Source: Gemmatimonadaceae bacterium (lineage in GTDB: Bacteria; Gemmatimonadota; Gemmatimonadetes; Gemmatimonadales; Gemmatimonadaceae). From it: 64,000 nucleotides of DNA. Positions 1 to 7,198 of this stretch are shown here, piece by piece. The notes beneath the pieces were generated by a model, which did no database searches, was not told the origin of the DNA, and saw only the letters and a program-made list of their open reading frames with translations. Every line of letters starts with the position of its first letter. The first letter of the stretch is position 1. Where the stretch lies: positions 170,464-234,463 of the forward strand of contig CANGXD010000001.1 of the NCBI GenBank assembly GCA_947457545.1, read 5' to 3'. A program made the translations under genes and the position numbers.

Positions 1-951
1 CGCTTGCGTGGCACCGACAAAGCCATCGCGCTGTGCATCGATGGTAACGGGCGTCACGTGGCACTGTCGCCGCGCAACGGCGGTCGTGCGGCGGTCTGCG
101 AGGCAGCGCGTAACGTAGCGTGCAGTGGCGCGCGCCCCATGGCCATCACGAACAACCTCAACTTCGGCAACCCCAAGAAGCCGGAAGTGTATTTTCAGCT
201 GAGCGAGTCCATCGCCGGCATGGGCGAGGCGTGCACCGTGCTGGAAACGCCGGTCACGGGTGGAAACGTCTCGCTGTACAACGAAAATCCGCAGGGGGCC
301 ATTCACCCCACCCCCACGATCGGCATGGTCGGTTTGGTGGAGTCGATGGCGCACGTGACGCCCTCGGCGTTTCAACAGATCGGAGACGAGATCGTCCTGC
401 TCGGTGATTGCACCGACGAGCTTGGGGCCAGCGAGTACCTGTTGGCGGTGCACGGGTTGGCCATCGGTGAACCGCCGGTGTGTGACCCCGTCAAGGAGCG
501 CGCCTTGATTGACGCACTGCTCGACAGCATCCGCAGCGGCGCCGTTCGATCGGCGCACGACTGCAGCGACGGTGGACTCGCAGTGGCGTTGGCGGAGTGT
601 GCGATGATGGAGCGGGCGTCGACCTTCGGATTCACTGTCGATCTCTCCGCGTGGGCCACGCTTCCGCATCGCGCCTTGTTGTTCGGTGAAGCGCATAGCC
701 GCGTGGTGGTATCCACACCCGATAGCGCGGCCGTGCTTCAGACAGCGCAGCGGTATGGCGTGCCGGCTCGTGTCATCGGTCGTGTGACCGACGAAACGAA
801 CGGTGCGAGCTTCACGATTTCCGATGATACGTTCACGGCACCCGTGGCGTGGCTTGCCAAGGCGTTCCACGAGGCGATTCCGCAGGCCATGGACGGCGAA
901 ACGCCGGCCGAGCATGTGGTCGCCGCGTCGCATGCTCCAACTAACGACTGA
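1..951 (+). CDS. purL: Phosphoribosylformylglycinamidine synthase PurL, C-terminal part (5' end outside window)
   Basis: PurL is the ATP-dependent synthase subunit that converts FGAR to FGAM with ammonia from glutamine in cytosolic purine synthesis. The frame is open from base 1 to the TGA at 949-951, so about 316 C-terminal residues are present. It carries the small-PurL motif AITNNLNFGNP near residue 50 and TPVTGGNVSLYN near residue 85, followed by the second AIRS-like ATP-binding half with HDCSDGGL near residue 182. The sequence ends without a glutaminase domain, so this is the small PurL type that works with separate PurS and PurQ. purF starts 14 bases downstream, indicating a purine operon. 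Family assignment is secure; only the N-terminus is missing. Confidence 0.95.
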   Translation, partial: RLRGTDKAIALCIDGNGRHVALSPRNGGRAAVCEAARNVACSGARPMAITNNLNFGNPKKPEVYFQLSESIAGMGEACTVLETPVTGGNVSLYNENPQGAIHPTPTIGMVGLVESMAHVTPSAFQQIGDEIVLLGDCTDELGASEYLLAVHGLAIGEPPVCDPVKERALIDALLDSIRSGAVRSAHDCSDGGLAVALAECAMMERASTFGFTVDLSAWATLPHRALLFGEAHSRVVVSTPDSAAVLQTAQRYGVPARVIGRVTDETNGASFTISDDTFTAPVAWLAKAFHEAIPQAMDGETPAEHVVAASHAPTND

Positions 952-965
952 CGGGGAGTTCTCCC

Positions 966-2381
966 ATGTGTGGTATTTTCGGCGTCTACGGCCACAAGGA
1001 TGCGGCCGCGCTGACGCAGCTGGGCCTCTACTCGCTGCAGCATCGCGGGCAGGAGTCAGCGGGAATCGTTGCCGTTGACGATGTAGGACACGCGCGGGTC
1101 AGCCGCGCGATGGGGTTGGTATCGGAGGGCTTCGCTGATGATGAGATGGAAACGCTGCAAGGTCCCATCGCTATCGGCCACACCCGCTACAGCACGGCGG
1201 GTTCATCGGCTATCGAAAACGCGCAGCCGGTACTCGCGCGTGTCCGCCGCAGTCACATTGCGCTCGCGCACAACGGCAATCTGACGAACGCGGTCGAACT
1301 CCGACGCACGCTCGAAGATGATGGGGCGATCTTCTCGAGCACCATGGACTCGGAAGTCATCGTGCATCGCATTGCGCGGGCCACTGGGGAAACACCGGAG
1401 GCACGCGTTGCCGAGGCGCTGCAGGGCGTCGAAGGCGCGTACTGCCTGCTCGTGGTACTCGACGAAACCGTTATCGTCGCGCGCGATCCGCACGGATGGC
1501 GTCCGCTCGTCATGGGGCGCTTGGCCGACAGCATCGTGTTCGCGTCGGAGACGTGTGCCCTCGACATCGTAGGCGCTGTCGTCGAGCGCGAGATTCAACC
1601 CGGTGAAATCGTGGCAGTGGACAGCCACGGGATTCGTTCCACCCGCACACTTCCGTCCGCACCGCTCAACCGGTGCGTGTTCGAGCACGTGTATTTCGCA
1701 CGCCCGGACAGCAAGGTGTTCGGTGGTTCGGTCGATCGCTCGCGCCGGGCGCTCGGACGTCAGCTCGCGCGGGAATGCCCGGCGGATGGCGCCGACGTCG
1801 TGTTTGCGGTGCCGGACTCCTCGAATTCCGCGGCGCTAGGCTTCGCCGAAGCGTCCGGGATTCCGTACGAGCTCGCGCTCATCCGGAACCACTACGTGGG
1901 ACGCACCTTTATCCAGCCCACGCAGTCGGGACGGAATGCCAAGGTGAAGGTGAAGTACAATCCCGTGCGCGAGATCATCGAGGGGAAGAAGGTGGTGATG
2001 GTCGACGACTCGATCGTCCGGGGAACGACCACCCGTGGTCTGGTGTCGCTGGTCCGTGCCGCGGGGGCCCGGGAAGTCCACATGCGGGTGTCGAGCGCAC
2101 CGATCATCAGCCCCTGCTACTACGGGATCGACACGCCACGGCGTGAGGAGCTCATCGCCGCCACAATGACCCACGAGGAACTCGTGCGTCATCTTGGCGT
2201 TGACTCGTTGGGATATCTCTCCATCGACGGCATGCTTTCCGCAATGCCCGAGGGGCCGAGTGGCTACTGTCACGCCTGCTTCTCGGGGCGGTATCCTACT
2301 GCGATACCCGCCGACCCGGAGCTCCTTCGCGCCGGTAGTGCGGCAGGCGTTCCGGCTGGTATTCCGGTCGGCGTCGCCTGA
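966..2381 (+). CDS. purF: Amidophosphoribosyltransferase
   Basis: PurF makes 5-phosphoribosylamine from PRPP and glutamine, the first committed step of purine synthesis. The protein starts MCGIFGVYG, so Cys2 becomes the N-terminal glutaminase nucleophile once Met is removed, and no propeptide is encoded. HRGQESAG near residue 27 and GHTRYSTAG near residue 73 belong to the Ntn glutaminase domain. The PRPP-binding motif VVMVDDSIVRGTTT starts near residue 343. The length of 471 aa is normal. A GGGGAG ribosome site lies about 7 bases before the ATG, directly after purL. No cluster-binding cysteine pattern was examined in detail. Confidence 0.97.
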   Translation: MCGIFGVYGHKDAAALTQLGLYSLQHRGQESAGIVAVDDVGHARVSRAMGLVSEGFADDEMETLQGPIAIGHTRYSTAGSSAIENAQPVLARVRRSHIALAHNGNLTNAVELRRTLEDDGAIFSSTMDSEVIVHRIARATGETPEARVAEALQGVEGAYCLLVVLDETVIVARDPHGWRPLVMGRLADSIVFASETCALDIVGAVVEREIQPGEIVAVDSHGIRSTRTLPSAPLNRCVFEHVYFARPDSKVFGGSVDRSRRALGRQLARECPADGADVVFAVPDSSNSAALGFAEASGIPYELALIRNHYVGRTFIQPTQSGRNAKVKVKYNPVREIIEGKKVVMVDDSIVRGTTTRGLVSLVRAAGAREVHMRVSSAPIISPCYYGIDTPRREELIAATMTHEELVRHLGVDSLGYLSIDGMLSAMPEGPSGYCHACFSGRYPTAIPADPELLRAGSAAGVPAGIPVGVA

Positions 2382-2420
2382 CGTAACGCACGAACTTCAC
2401 AATAGGTCAGGAGAACACCT

Positions 2421-5084
2421 GTGGCGCGGTCGGTCTACTTCTTCGGGAATGGCAAGGCTGACGGCACACGGGAGATGAAGTCTGTCCTCGGTGGCAAAGG
2501 CGCAAATCTCGCCGAGATGACGAATCTCGGCGTGCCGGTGCCACCAGGATTCACCATTGCAGCAGAACAGTGCGTTTCTTTCCTCGAGCATGGCGGCATC
2601 ACCGATGCGCTGCGCGATGAGGTAGGAGACGCACTTGTGCGCTTGGAGCAGGCCAGCGGCAAGCGCTTTGGCGATGCCGCCAATCCATTGCTCGTGTCGG
2701 TGCGCTCCGGGGCAGCCGTCAGCATGCCCGGGATGATGGAGACGATCCTCAATCTCGGCCTCAATGATCAGACCGTCGAGGGGCTGGCGGCGGCAAGCGG
2801 GAATCCGCGCTTTGCGTACGATTCGTACCGGCGGTTCCTGCAGATGTACGCCGACGTCGTGCTCGGCGTCAACATTCATCGCTTCGAGCAGCTGCTCGCC
2901 ACCAAGCGCCTTACAACCGGTGCCGCCAACGATGCGGCACTGACCGCTGACGCCCTGCGGTCTCTCGTGCACGAGTATCAGCAGCTCGTGAAGGCGGTAA
3001 CCGGTGCGGATTTTCCGATGGATCCGCAGGTACAACTCTGGGGCGCCATCGAAGCGGTGTGGAAGTCGTGGACCCTCAAGAAAGCCATCGATTACCGCAA
3101 GGTGAACGGGATCTCGCACACGCTTGGCACCGGTGTGAACATCGTTTCCATGGTGTTCGGCAACATGGGAGACGATTCGGGAACCGGTGTGGCCTTCACG
3201 CGCGATCCGAGTACCGGCGAGCATCGGTTCTACGGCGAATTCCTGATCAACGCGCAGGGCGAGGACGTCGTCGCCGGCATCCGGACACCGCTCCATATCG
3301 ACGAGATGGCGCAGCAGTTGCCTGCCGCGTACGAGCAGCTGCTCGATACGCAGGCGCGGCTGGAGCGGCATTTCCGCGACATGCAGGACATCGAGTTCAC
3401 GGTCGAACGTGGCACGTTGTACTTGCTGCAGACGCGCACCGGAAAGCGCACGACGGCCGCAGCCTTGCGTATTGCGCTCGACATGGTCGATGAAGGGCTC
3501 ATCTCCCAGCGCGAAGCCGTGCTGCGTTTGCAACCCAATCAGCTCGATCAGCTGTTGCATCGCGTCATTGCGACGTCGTCGCAGGCCACTCCCGTGGCCG
3601 TGGGGTTGCCGGCAAGTCCCGGTGCGGCGAGCGGCATTGTGGTGTTCGATCCGGACGTTGCGGAACGACGCCAACAGAACGGTGAGCAGGTCATTCTCGT
3701 CCGCGAAGAAACGACGCCCGAGGACTTCCACGGCATCGTGGCGGCGCGCGCGGTACTCACGGCGCGTGGCGGCATGACCAGCCACGCCGCCGTTGTGGCC
3801 CGCGGCATGGGGAAGTGTGCCATCGTCGGTTGCACGGCCATGGAAATTCTCCCCGATCAGCGCAGCATGCGCATTGGCGAGACCCTCGTCACCGAAGGCG
3901 ATTGGCTCACGCTCGATGGTGGCACCGGACGCGTGTTTCTTGGCGATCTCCCGACACAACCCAGCGAAGTCATGCGGGTCATCGCCGGCCAACAGCCGGA
4001 GAGCGAAGCACCGACGTACCAGGGCTTCGCGAAGTTGATGGGATGGGCCGACGAACACCGCCGGTTGCGTGTGCGGGCCAACGCCGATACTCCGCGCGAC
4101 GCACGCGTGGCCCGCAACTTCGGTGCGGAAGGCATTGGCTTGTGTCGCACCGAACACATGTTCTTTGAAGGCGATCGCATCACCGCCATGCGCGAGATGA
4201 TCGTGGCGCGTGACGAGGCGGGGCGCCGTCGCGCGTTGGAAAAGTTGCTGCCAATGCAGCGTGCCGATTTCGAAGGCATCTTTCAGGCGATGGACGCATG
4301 CCCGGTAACCATCCGCTTGCTCGACCCGCCGTTGCACGAGTTTCTGCCGCACGGTGGCGAGGAGTCGTCGCTGCTCGCGGCGTCGCTCAACTTGTCGAGG
4401 CAGGAGCTGTCACGAATCGTCTCGTCGTTGCGCGAAACGAATCCGATGCTTGGGCATCGCGGTTGCCGGCTCGGTATTGTCTATCCCGAGATCACGGAGA
4501 TGCAGGCGCGCGCCATTTTCGAGGCCGCGGTCCGTGCCTATCGTCGCGGAATCGACGTACGTCCGGAAATCATGGTGCCACTCATTTCGGACGTAACGGA
4601 GTTCCGTCATCAGCGGGCGATCATCGAACGTGCCGCCGAACAGGTCATGGGCGTCATGGGTGAGCGCGTCCCGTACCTCATTGGCACCATGATCGAACTT
4701 CCTCGGGCCGCGCTCACGGCCGACGAGATCGCGGTAGAGGCGGATTTCTTTTCATTCGGCACGAATGATTTGACGCAGACCACCTTTGGCTTGAGCCGCG
4801 ACGACGCCGGGCGTTTCCTGCCGCAATACGTCGAGGGGGGCATTTATCCCGACGATCCGTTCCAGGTGCTCGACGCCAAGGGCGTGGGCAAGCTGATCAA
4901 GTGGGCGGTGCGGGATGGACGTGAAGCCAAGCCTGGCCTCAAAGTGGGTATTTGCGGCGAGCATGGCGGCGAGCCACGCAGTGTGGCCTTCTGTCACGCC
5001 GCTGGGCTCGACTATGTCTCCTGCTCTCCTTACCGGGTCCCTGTGGCCCGTCTGGCGGCTGCTCACGCCTCGCTGGCCGATTAA
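2421..5084 (+). CDS. ppdK: Pyruvate, phosphate dikinase
   Basis: PPDK interconverts pyruvate, ATP and phosphate with phosphoenolpyruvate, AMP and pyrophosphate in the cytosol. The 887-aa product has the full three-domain order. The N-terminal nucleotide-binding domain contains GGKGANLAEM near residue 24. The swivelling phosphohistidine domain has GGMTSHAAVVARGMG with the phospho-accepting His near residue 455. The C-terminal PEP/pyruvate barrel has ICGEHGGEP with the catalytic Cys near residue 845. The start is GTG with AGGAG nine bases upstream. It follows purF by 39 bases and is closed by a hairpin at 5105-5146, so it probably ends the purine transcript. In a heterotroph it may run either for PEP synthesis or for pyrophosphate-dependent glycolysis; the sequence does not decide. 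Confidence 0.96.
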   Translation: MARSVYFFGNGKADGTREMKSVLGGKGANLAEMTNLGVPVPPGFTIAAEQCVSFLEHGGITDALRDEVGDALVRLEQASGKRFGDAANPLLVSVRSGAAVSMPGMMETILNLGLNDQTVEGLAAASGNPRFAYDSYRRFLQMYADVVLGVNIHRFEQLLATKRLTTGAANDAALTADALRSLVHEYQQLVKAVTGADFPMDPQVQLWGAIEAVWKSWTLKKAIDYRKVNGISHTLGTGVNIVSMVFGNMGDDSGTGVAFTRDPSTGEHRFYGEFLINAQGEDVVAGIRTPLHIDEMAQQLPAAYEQLLDTQARLERHFRDMQDIEFTVERGTLYLLQTRTGKRTTAAALRIALDMVDEGLISQREAVLRLQPNQLDQLLHRVIATSSQATPVAVGLPASPGAASGIVVFDPDVAERRQQNGEQVILVREETTPEDFHGIVAARAVLTARGGMTSHAAVVARGMGKCAIVGCTAMEILPDQRSMRIGETLVTEGDWLTLDGGTGRVFLGDLPTQPSEVMRVIAGQQPESEAPTYQGFAKLMGWADEHRRLRVRANADTPRDARVARNFGAEGIGLCRTEHMFFEGDRITAMREMIVARDEAGRRRALEKLLPMQRADFEGIFQAMDACPVTIRLLDPPLHEFLPHGGEESSLLAASLNLSRQELSRIVSSLRETNPMLGHRGCRLGIVYPEITEMQARAIFEAAVRAYRRGIDVRPEIMVPLISDVTEFRHQRAIIERAAEQVMGVMGERVPYLIGTMIELPRAALTADEIAVEADFFSFGTNDLTQTTFGLSRDDAGRFLPQYVEGGIYPDDPFQVLDAKGVGKLIKWAVRDGREAKPGLKVGICGEHGGEPRSVAFCHAAGLDYVSCSPYRVPVARLAAAHASLAD

Positions 5085-5104
5085 CCGCGACCTGTCGCGA
5101 AATG

Positions 5105-5146
5105 AAAACGGCCGGTGCCCTCGAGGAGAGGGTACCGGCCGTTTCT
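5105..5146. terminator. Bidirectional terminator between ppdK and ssrA
   Basis: A long perfect stem pairs ACGGCCGGTRCCCTC-type arms around a GAGGA loop. It has A-rich bases on the left (AAAA) and GTTTCT on the right. This gives a short U run for transcripts from both sides, so it can end ppdK (+) and the tmRNA (-). Confidence 0.85.
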
Positions 5147-5154
5147 GTCGCTAG

Positions 5155-5509
5155 TGGAGGTGAGGGGAATCGAACCCCTGTCCGAGACTAGATCGACCCC
5201 AGCTTCTACGTGCGTATTCCATTGATTGAGGTCTCCCTTGGCTGGCCAATGGAAAGCCCACCTCGGGACAAGCGTTCTAGAGTTTCGCCTTTTGACGGAA
5301 CGCGCACCGAAAGACTAGCCCAGATTTGCGATACTCACGTGCCGCCCCGGGCGGGCTGCCGCGTGAGCACTGCTACGTAACCCGAAGGTTAGGCAGCGAG
5401 CGCGAGGTTGTTGTTCGCGATTGGAATTTTCCCGAGTGTTTTACCAGGTGCTCGAGGACCTGGGCACGCTACCAGAGCTTCACCAACCCCGTCGAAGCCA
5501 GTCACCCCC
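5155..5509 (-). ncRNA. ssrA: Transfer-messenger RNA (tmRNA)
   Basis: tmRNA rescues stalled ribosomes by adding a degradation tag. On the minus strand the 5' end GGGGGTG pairs with CACCTCC at the 3' end to form the acceptor stem. The T-arm is AGGGG-TTCGATT-CCCCT, and the conserved TGGCTTCGACGGGG follows the 5' stem. The tag reading frame at 5418-5389 is GCG AAC AAC AAC CTC GCG CTC GCT GCC TAA, which gives ANNNLALAA. The discriminator is A and is followed by CTA, so the CCA end is not encoded and must be added after transcription. It lies 94 bases downstream of dusB on the same strand and probably has its own promoter. One-piece form; boundaries come from the acceptor pairing. Confidence 0.96.
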
Positions 5510-5544
5510 GGTTCGAACGGTCCTACGCCTGCACCTACCTGTGT

Positions 5545-5574
5545 ACACTAAACGCCCGATGCCGGTTCCGGCAA
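5545..5574 (-). promoter_or_regulatory. Candidate sigma70-type promoter for ssrA
   Basis: On the minus strand TTGCCG (5574-5569) and TAGTGT (5550-5545) are spaced by 18 bases, with the -10 about 35 bases before the mature tmRNA 5' end. The -35 overlaps a small GCCGGAACCGGC palindrome. This is a pattern match only. Confidence 0.45.
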
Positions 5575-5603
5575 CACGAACGGGCAACGGCTGAGGGCTG
5601 TCG

Positions 5604-6665
5604 TTACGCCGCCTCGCAGCTCAGACTTGAGACGTCGGGATCGTCAGCCTTGAGCCCACGCGCCACGTACTCGGCGTAAAACTGCAGGTAATTCGCAAAA
5701 ATGGCTTCGACTTCAGCGAAGTCGCGCACCTGATGCAACTTCGCACGGAGGTCGGCGGAGTTGGGAAGGCCCTTCACATACCAGCCGAGGTGCTTGCGGA
5801 ACTCGATAGCTGCTCCGATGGGATCTGCTTCGTAGCTCTGCACCATACGCGCATGGTCGAGCGCGACGGCAAAACGCTCGTGTACGGCTGGCGCGGCCGG
5901 CAGCGGCTCGCCGTTGATCAGCGCACGGGTCTGGCGGAAAATCCACGGCTGACCGTAGGAACCACGACCAATCATGAGCCCGTCGGCTTTGGTATGGTCA
6001 AGCATTCGCTTGGCGTCTTCGGCCGTCTTGATATCGCCATTGCCGAGGACGGGGATATCGAGGGCTTCTACCACCCTCGCGATCTCATCCCAGTTGGCTT
6101 GGCCCGTATACATCTGGGTTCGCGTTCTGGCGTGGAGCGCGAACACCTTCGCGCCGGCGTCCTGCATCCGCAGGGCAATGCCGACCGGATCGCGCATCTC
6201 TTCGTTCCACCCACTCCGCGTCTTGACCGTCACGGGGAGGTGCGTGGCTTTCGAGACGGCCCGGATGATCTCCTCGACCAGGTCGAGATCCTTGAGGCAC
6301 CCCGAGCCACCATTGCGGCGCACGACCTTCTTGACGGGACAGCCGAAGTTGATGTCGACGAAGTCCGGCATGAACAGGTCGGTCACCATCGCGGCGGCGT
6401 CGGCCATCGCGACCGGATCGGCACCAAAGATCTGCACGCCGATGGGCCGCTCGTCCACATTGAAGCGCAATTTGCTGATAGTCGCTTCATTCTCGCGCCG
6501 AATCCCCTCTGCGGACAGAAACTCCGTGACGACGACATCGGCGCCATGGCTATGGCACAGGCGACGGAAGGGAGATTCCGAGACCCCAGCCATCGGCGCC
6601 AGATACAGCGGCGTCGGATGGGGGACGGCGAAGGGAAATGTCTTGCGGGGCAAGGACTTGGACAT
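5604..6665 (-). CDS. dusB: tRNA-dihydrouridine synthase (DusB-like)
   Basis: Dus enzymes reduce specific uridines in the tRNA D-loop using FMN and NADPH. The 353-aa protein begins the FMN barrel with LYLAPMAGVSESPFRRL near residue 20. It has DINFGCPVKKV near residue 104 and GGSGCL near residue 119, whose Cys123 matches the catalytic acid of the family. KTRSGWNE and the phosphate-binding GRGSYGQPW follow. The order and length fit the DusB/NifR3 branch, although assignment to B rather than A or C rests on general resemblance. It is divergent from ptsN. A promoter-like element ends only six bases before the ATG, so its mRNA is probably leaderless. Confidence 0.93.
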   Translation of the reverse strand: MSKSLPRKTFPFAVPHPTPLYLAPMAGVSESPFRRLCHSHGADVVVTEFLSAEGIRRENEATISKLRFNVDERPIGVQIFGADPVAMADAAAMVTDLFMPDFVDINFGCPVKKVVRRNGGSGCLKDLDLVEEIIRAVSKATHLPVTVKTRSGWNEEMRDPVGIALRMQDAGAKVFALHARTRTQMYTGQANWDEIARVVEALDIPVLGNGDIKTAEDAKRMLDHTKADGLMIGRGSYGQPWIFRQTRALINGEPLPAAPAVHERFAVALDHARMVQSYEADPIGAAIEFRKHLGWYVKGLPNSADLRAKLHQVRDFAEVEAIFANYLQFYAEYVARGLKADDPDVSSLSCEAA

Positions 6666-6671
6666 ACGGAC

Positions 6672-6700
6672 AAGTTAGTCTGGCCGGAGAACCTCGGCAA
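6672..6700 (-). promoter_or_regulatory. Promoter for dusB, probably giving a leaderless mRNA
   Basis: On the minus strand TTGCCG (6700-6695) and TAACTT (6677-6672) are spaced by 17 bases. Only six bases (GTCCGT) separate the -10 from the dusB ATG at 6665, so transcription should begin at or next to the A of ATG. There is no room for a ribosome-binding site. Confidence 0.6.
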
Positions 6701-6709
6701 CGCGACCGT

Positions 6710-6737
6710 TTGACTCCCGACGCTGAGGGGTTAGGAT
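6710..6737 (+). promoter_or_regulatory. Promoter for ptsN, probably giving a leaderless mRNA
   Basis: TTGACT (6710-6715) and TAGGAT (6732-6737) are spaced by 16 bases. The ATG of ptsN at 6746 follows the -10 by eight bases, so the expected transcript has a leader of zero to two bases. It lies back to back with the dusB promoter. Confidence 0.6.
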
Positions 6738-6745
6738 AAACGGCT

Positions 6746-7198
6746 ATGGAACTGCGCGAGTTTTTCTCAGAAGACGCCGTCCAGCTCGAGCTTCAGGGTA
6801 CGAGCAAGGACGAGATACTCAAGGAACTGATCGGGCTACTCAAGCTCGACGAAAAGTCCGAGGGCATGCTGTTCAAGATGCTCAAGCGCCGCGAGAATCT
6901 CGGCTCTACCGGAATCGGTCGCGGCATCGCGATTCCGCATTGCCGCTCTCTCGTCGTGAACCGTCTGCGCGTCGCCTTTGGGCGCAAGAAAGACGGCGTG
7001 GACTTCAAGGCCATCGACGACAAGTCGGTCAACTTCTTCTTCCTCATCGTGGCGCCGCCGCTTGAGGTGTCGAACCAGTACCTGCCGGTACTCGGAAAGA
7101 TTGCGCAGTTCAGCAAGGAGAGTGACGTGCCTGGCCGCCTGCTCGAGATCGCGTCGCCAGCGGAATTCATGGCGCTCCTCGAAGAAAAGCGCGTTTAG
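6746..7198 (+). CDS. ptsN: PTS IIA-like nitrogen-regulatory protein (EIIA-Ntr/fructose family)
   Basis: This is a 150-aa single-domain EIIA of the mannitol/fructose/Ntr family. The phospho-accepting His lies in GIAIPHCRS (His65), preceded by NLGSTGIGRG as in PtsN. Proteins of this type take phosphate from a PTS phosphocarrier and act mainly in regulation. No sugar permease, HPr or enzyme I gene lies nearby, which argues for a regulatory role rather than sugar transport. It is divergent from dusB and overlaps the 3' end of the convergent sensor-kinase gene by four bases (TTAG shared). The gene symbol is given by family; a fructose-type IIA role cannot be fully excluded. Confidence 0.85.
   Translation: MELREFFSEDAVQLELQGTSKDEILKELIGLLKLDEKSEGMLFKMLKRRENLGSTGIGRGIAIPHCRSLVVNRLRVAFGRKKDGVDFKAIDDKSVNFFFLIVAPPLEVSNQYLPVLGKIAQFSKESDVPGRLLEIASPAEFMALLEEKRV

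Noticed and set aside
2397..4352. Very long open frame on the minus strand opposite ppdK
   Set aside because: It mirrors the codon pattern of ppdK in GC-rich DNA, has no recognisable motif and overlaps a certain gene completely.
5326..5679. Plus-strand open frame across the tmRNA
   Set aside because: It is opposite a structured RNA gene and the end of dusB; no protein features.
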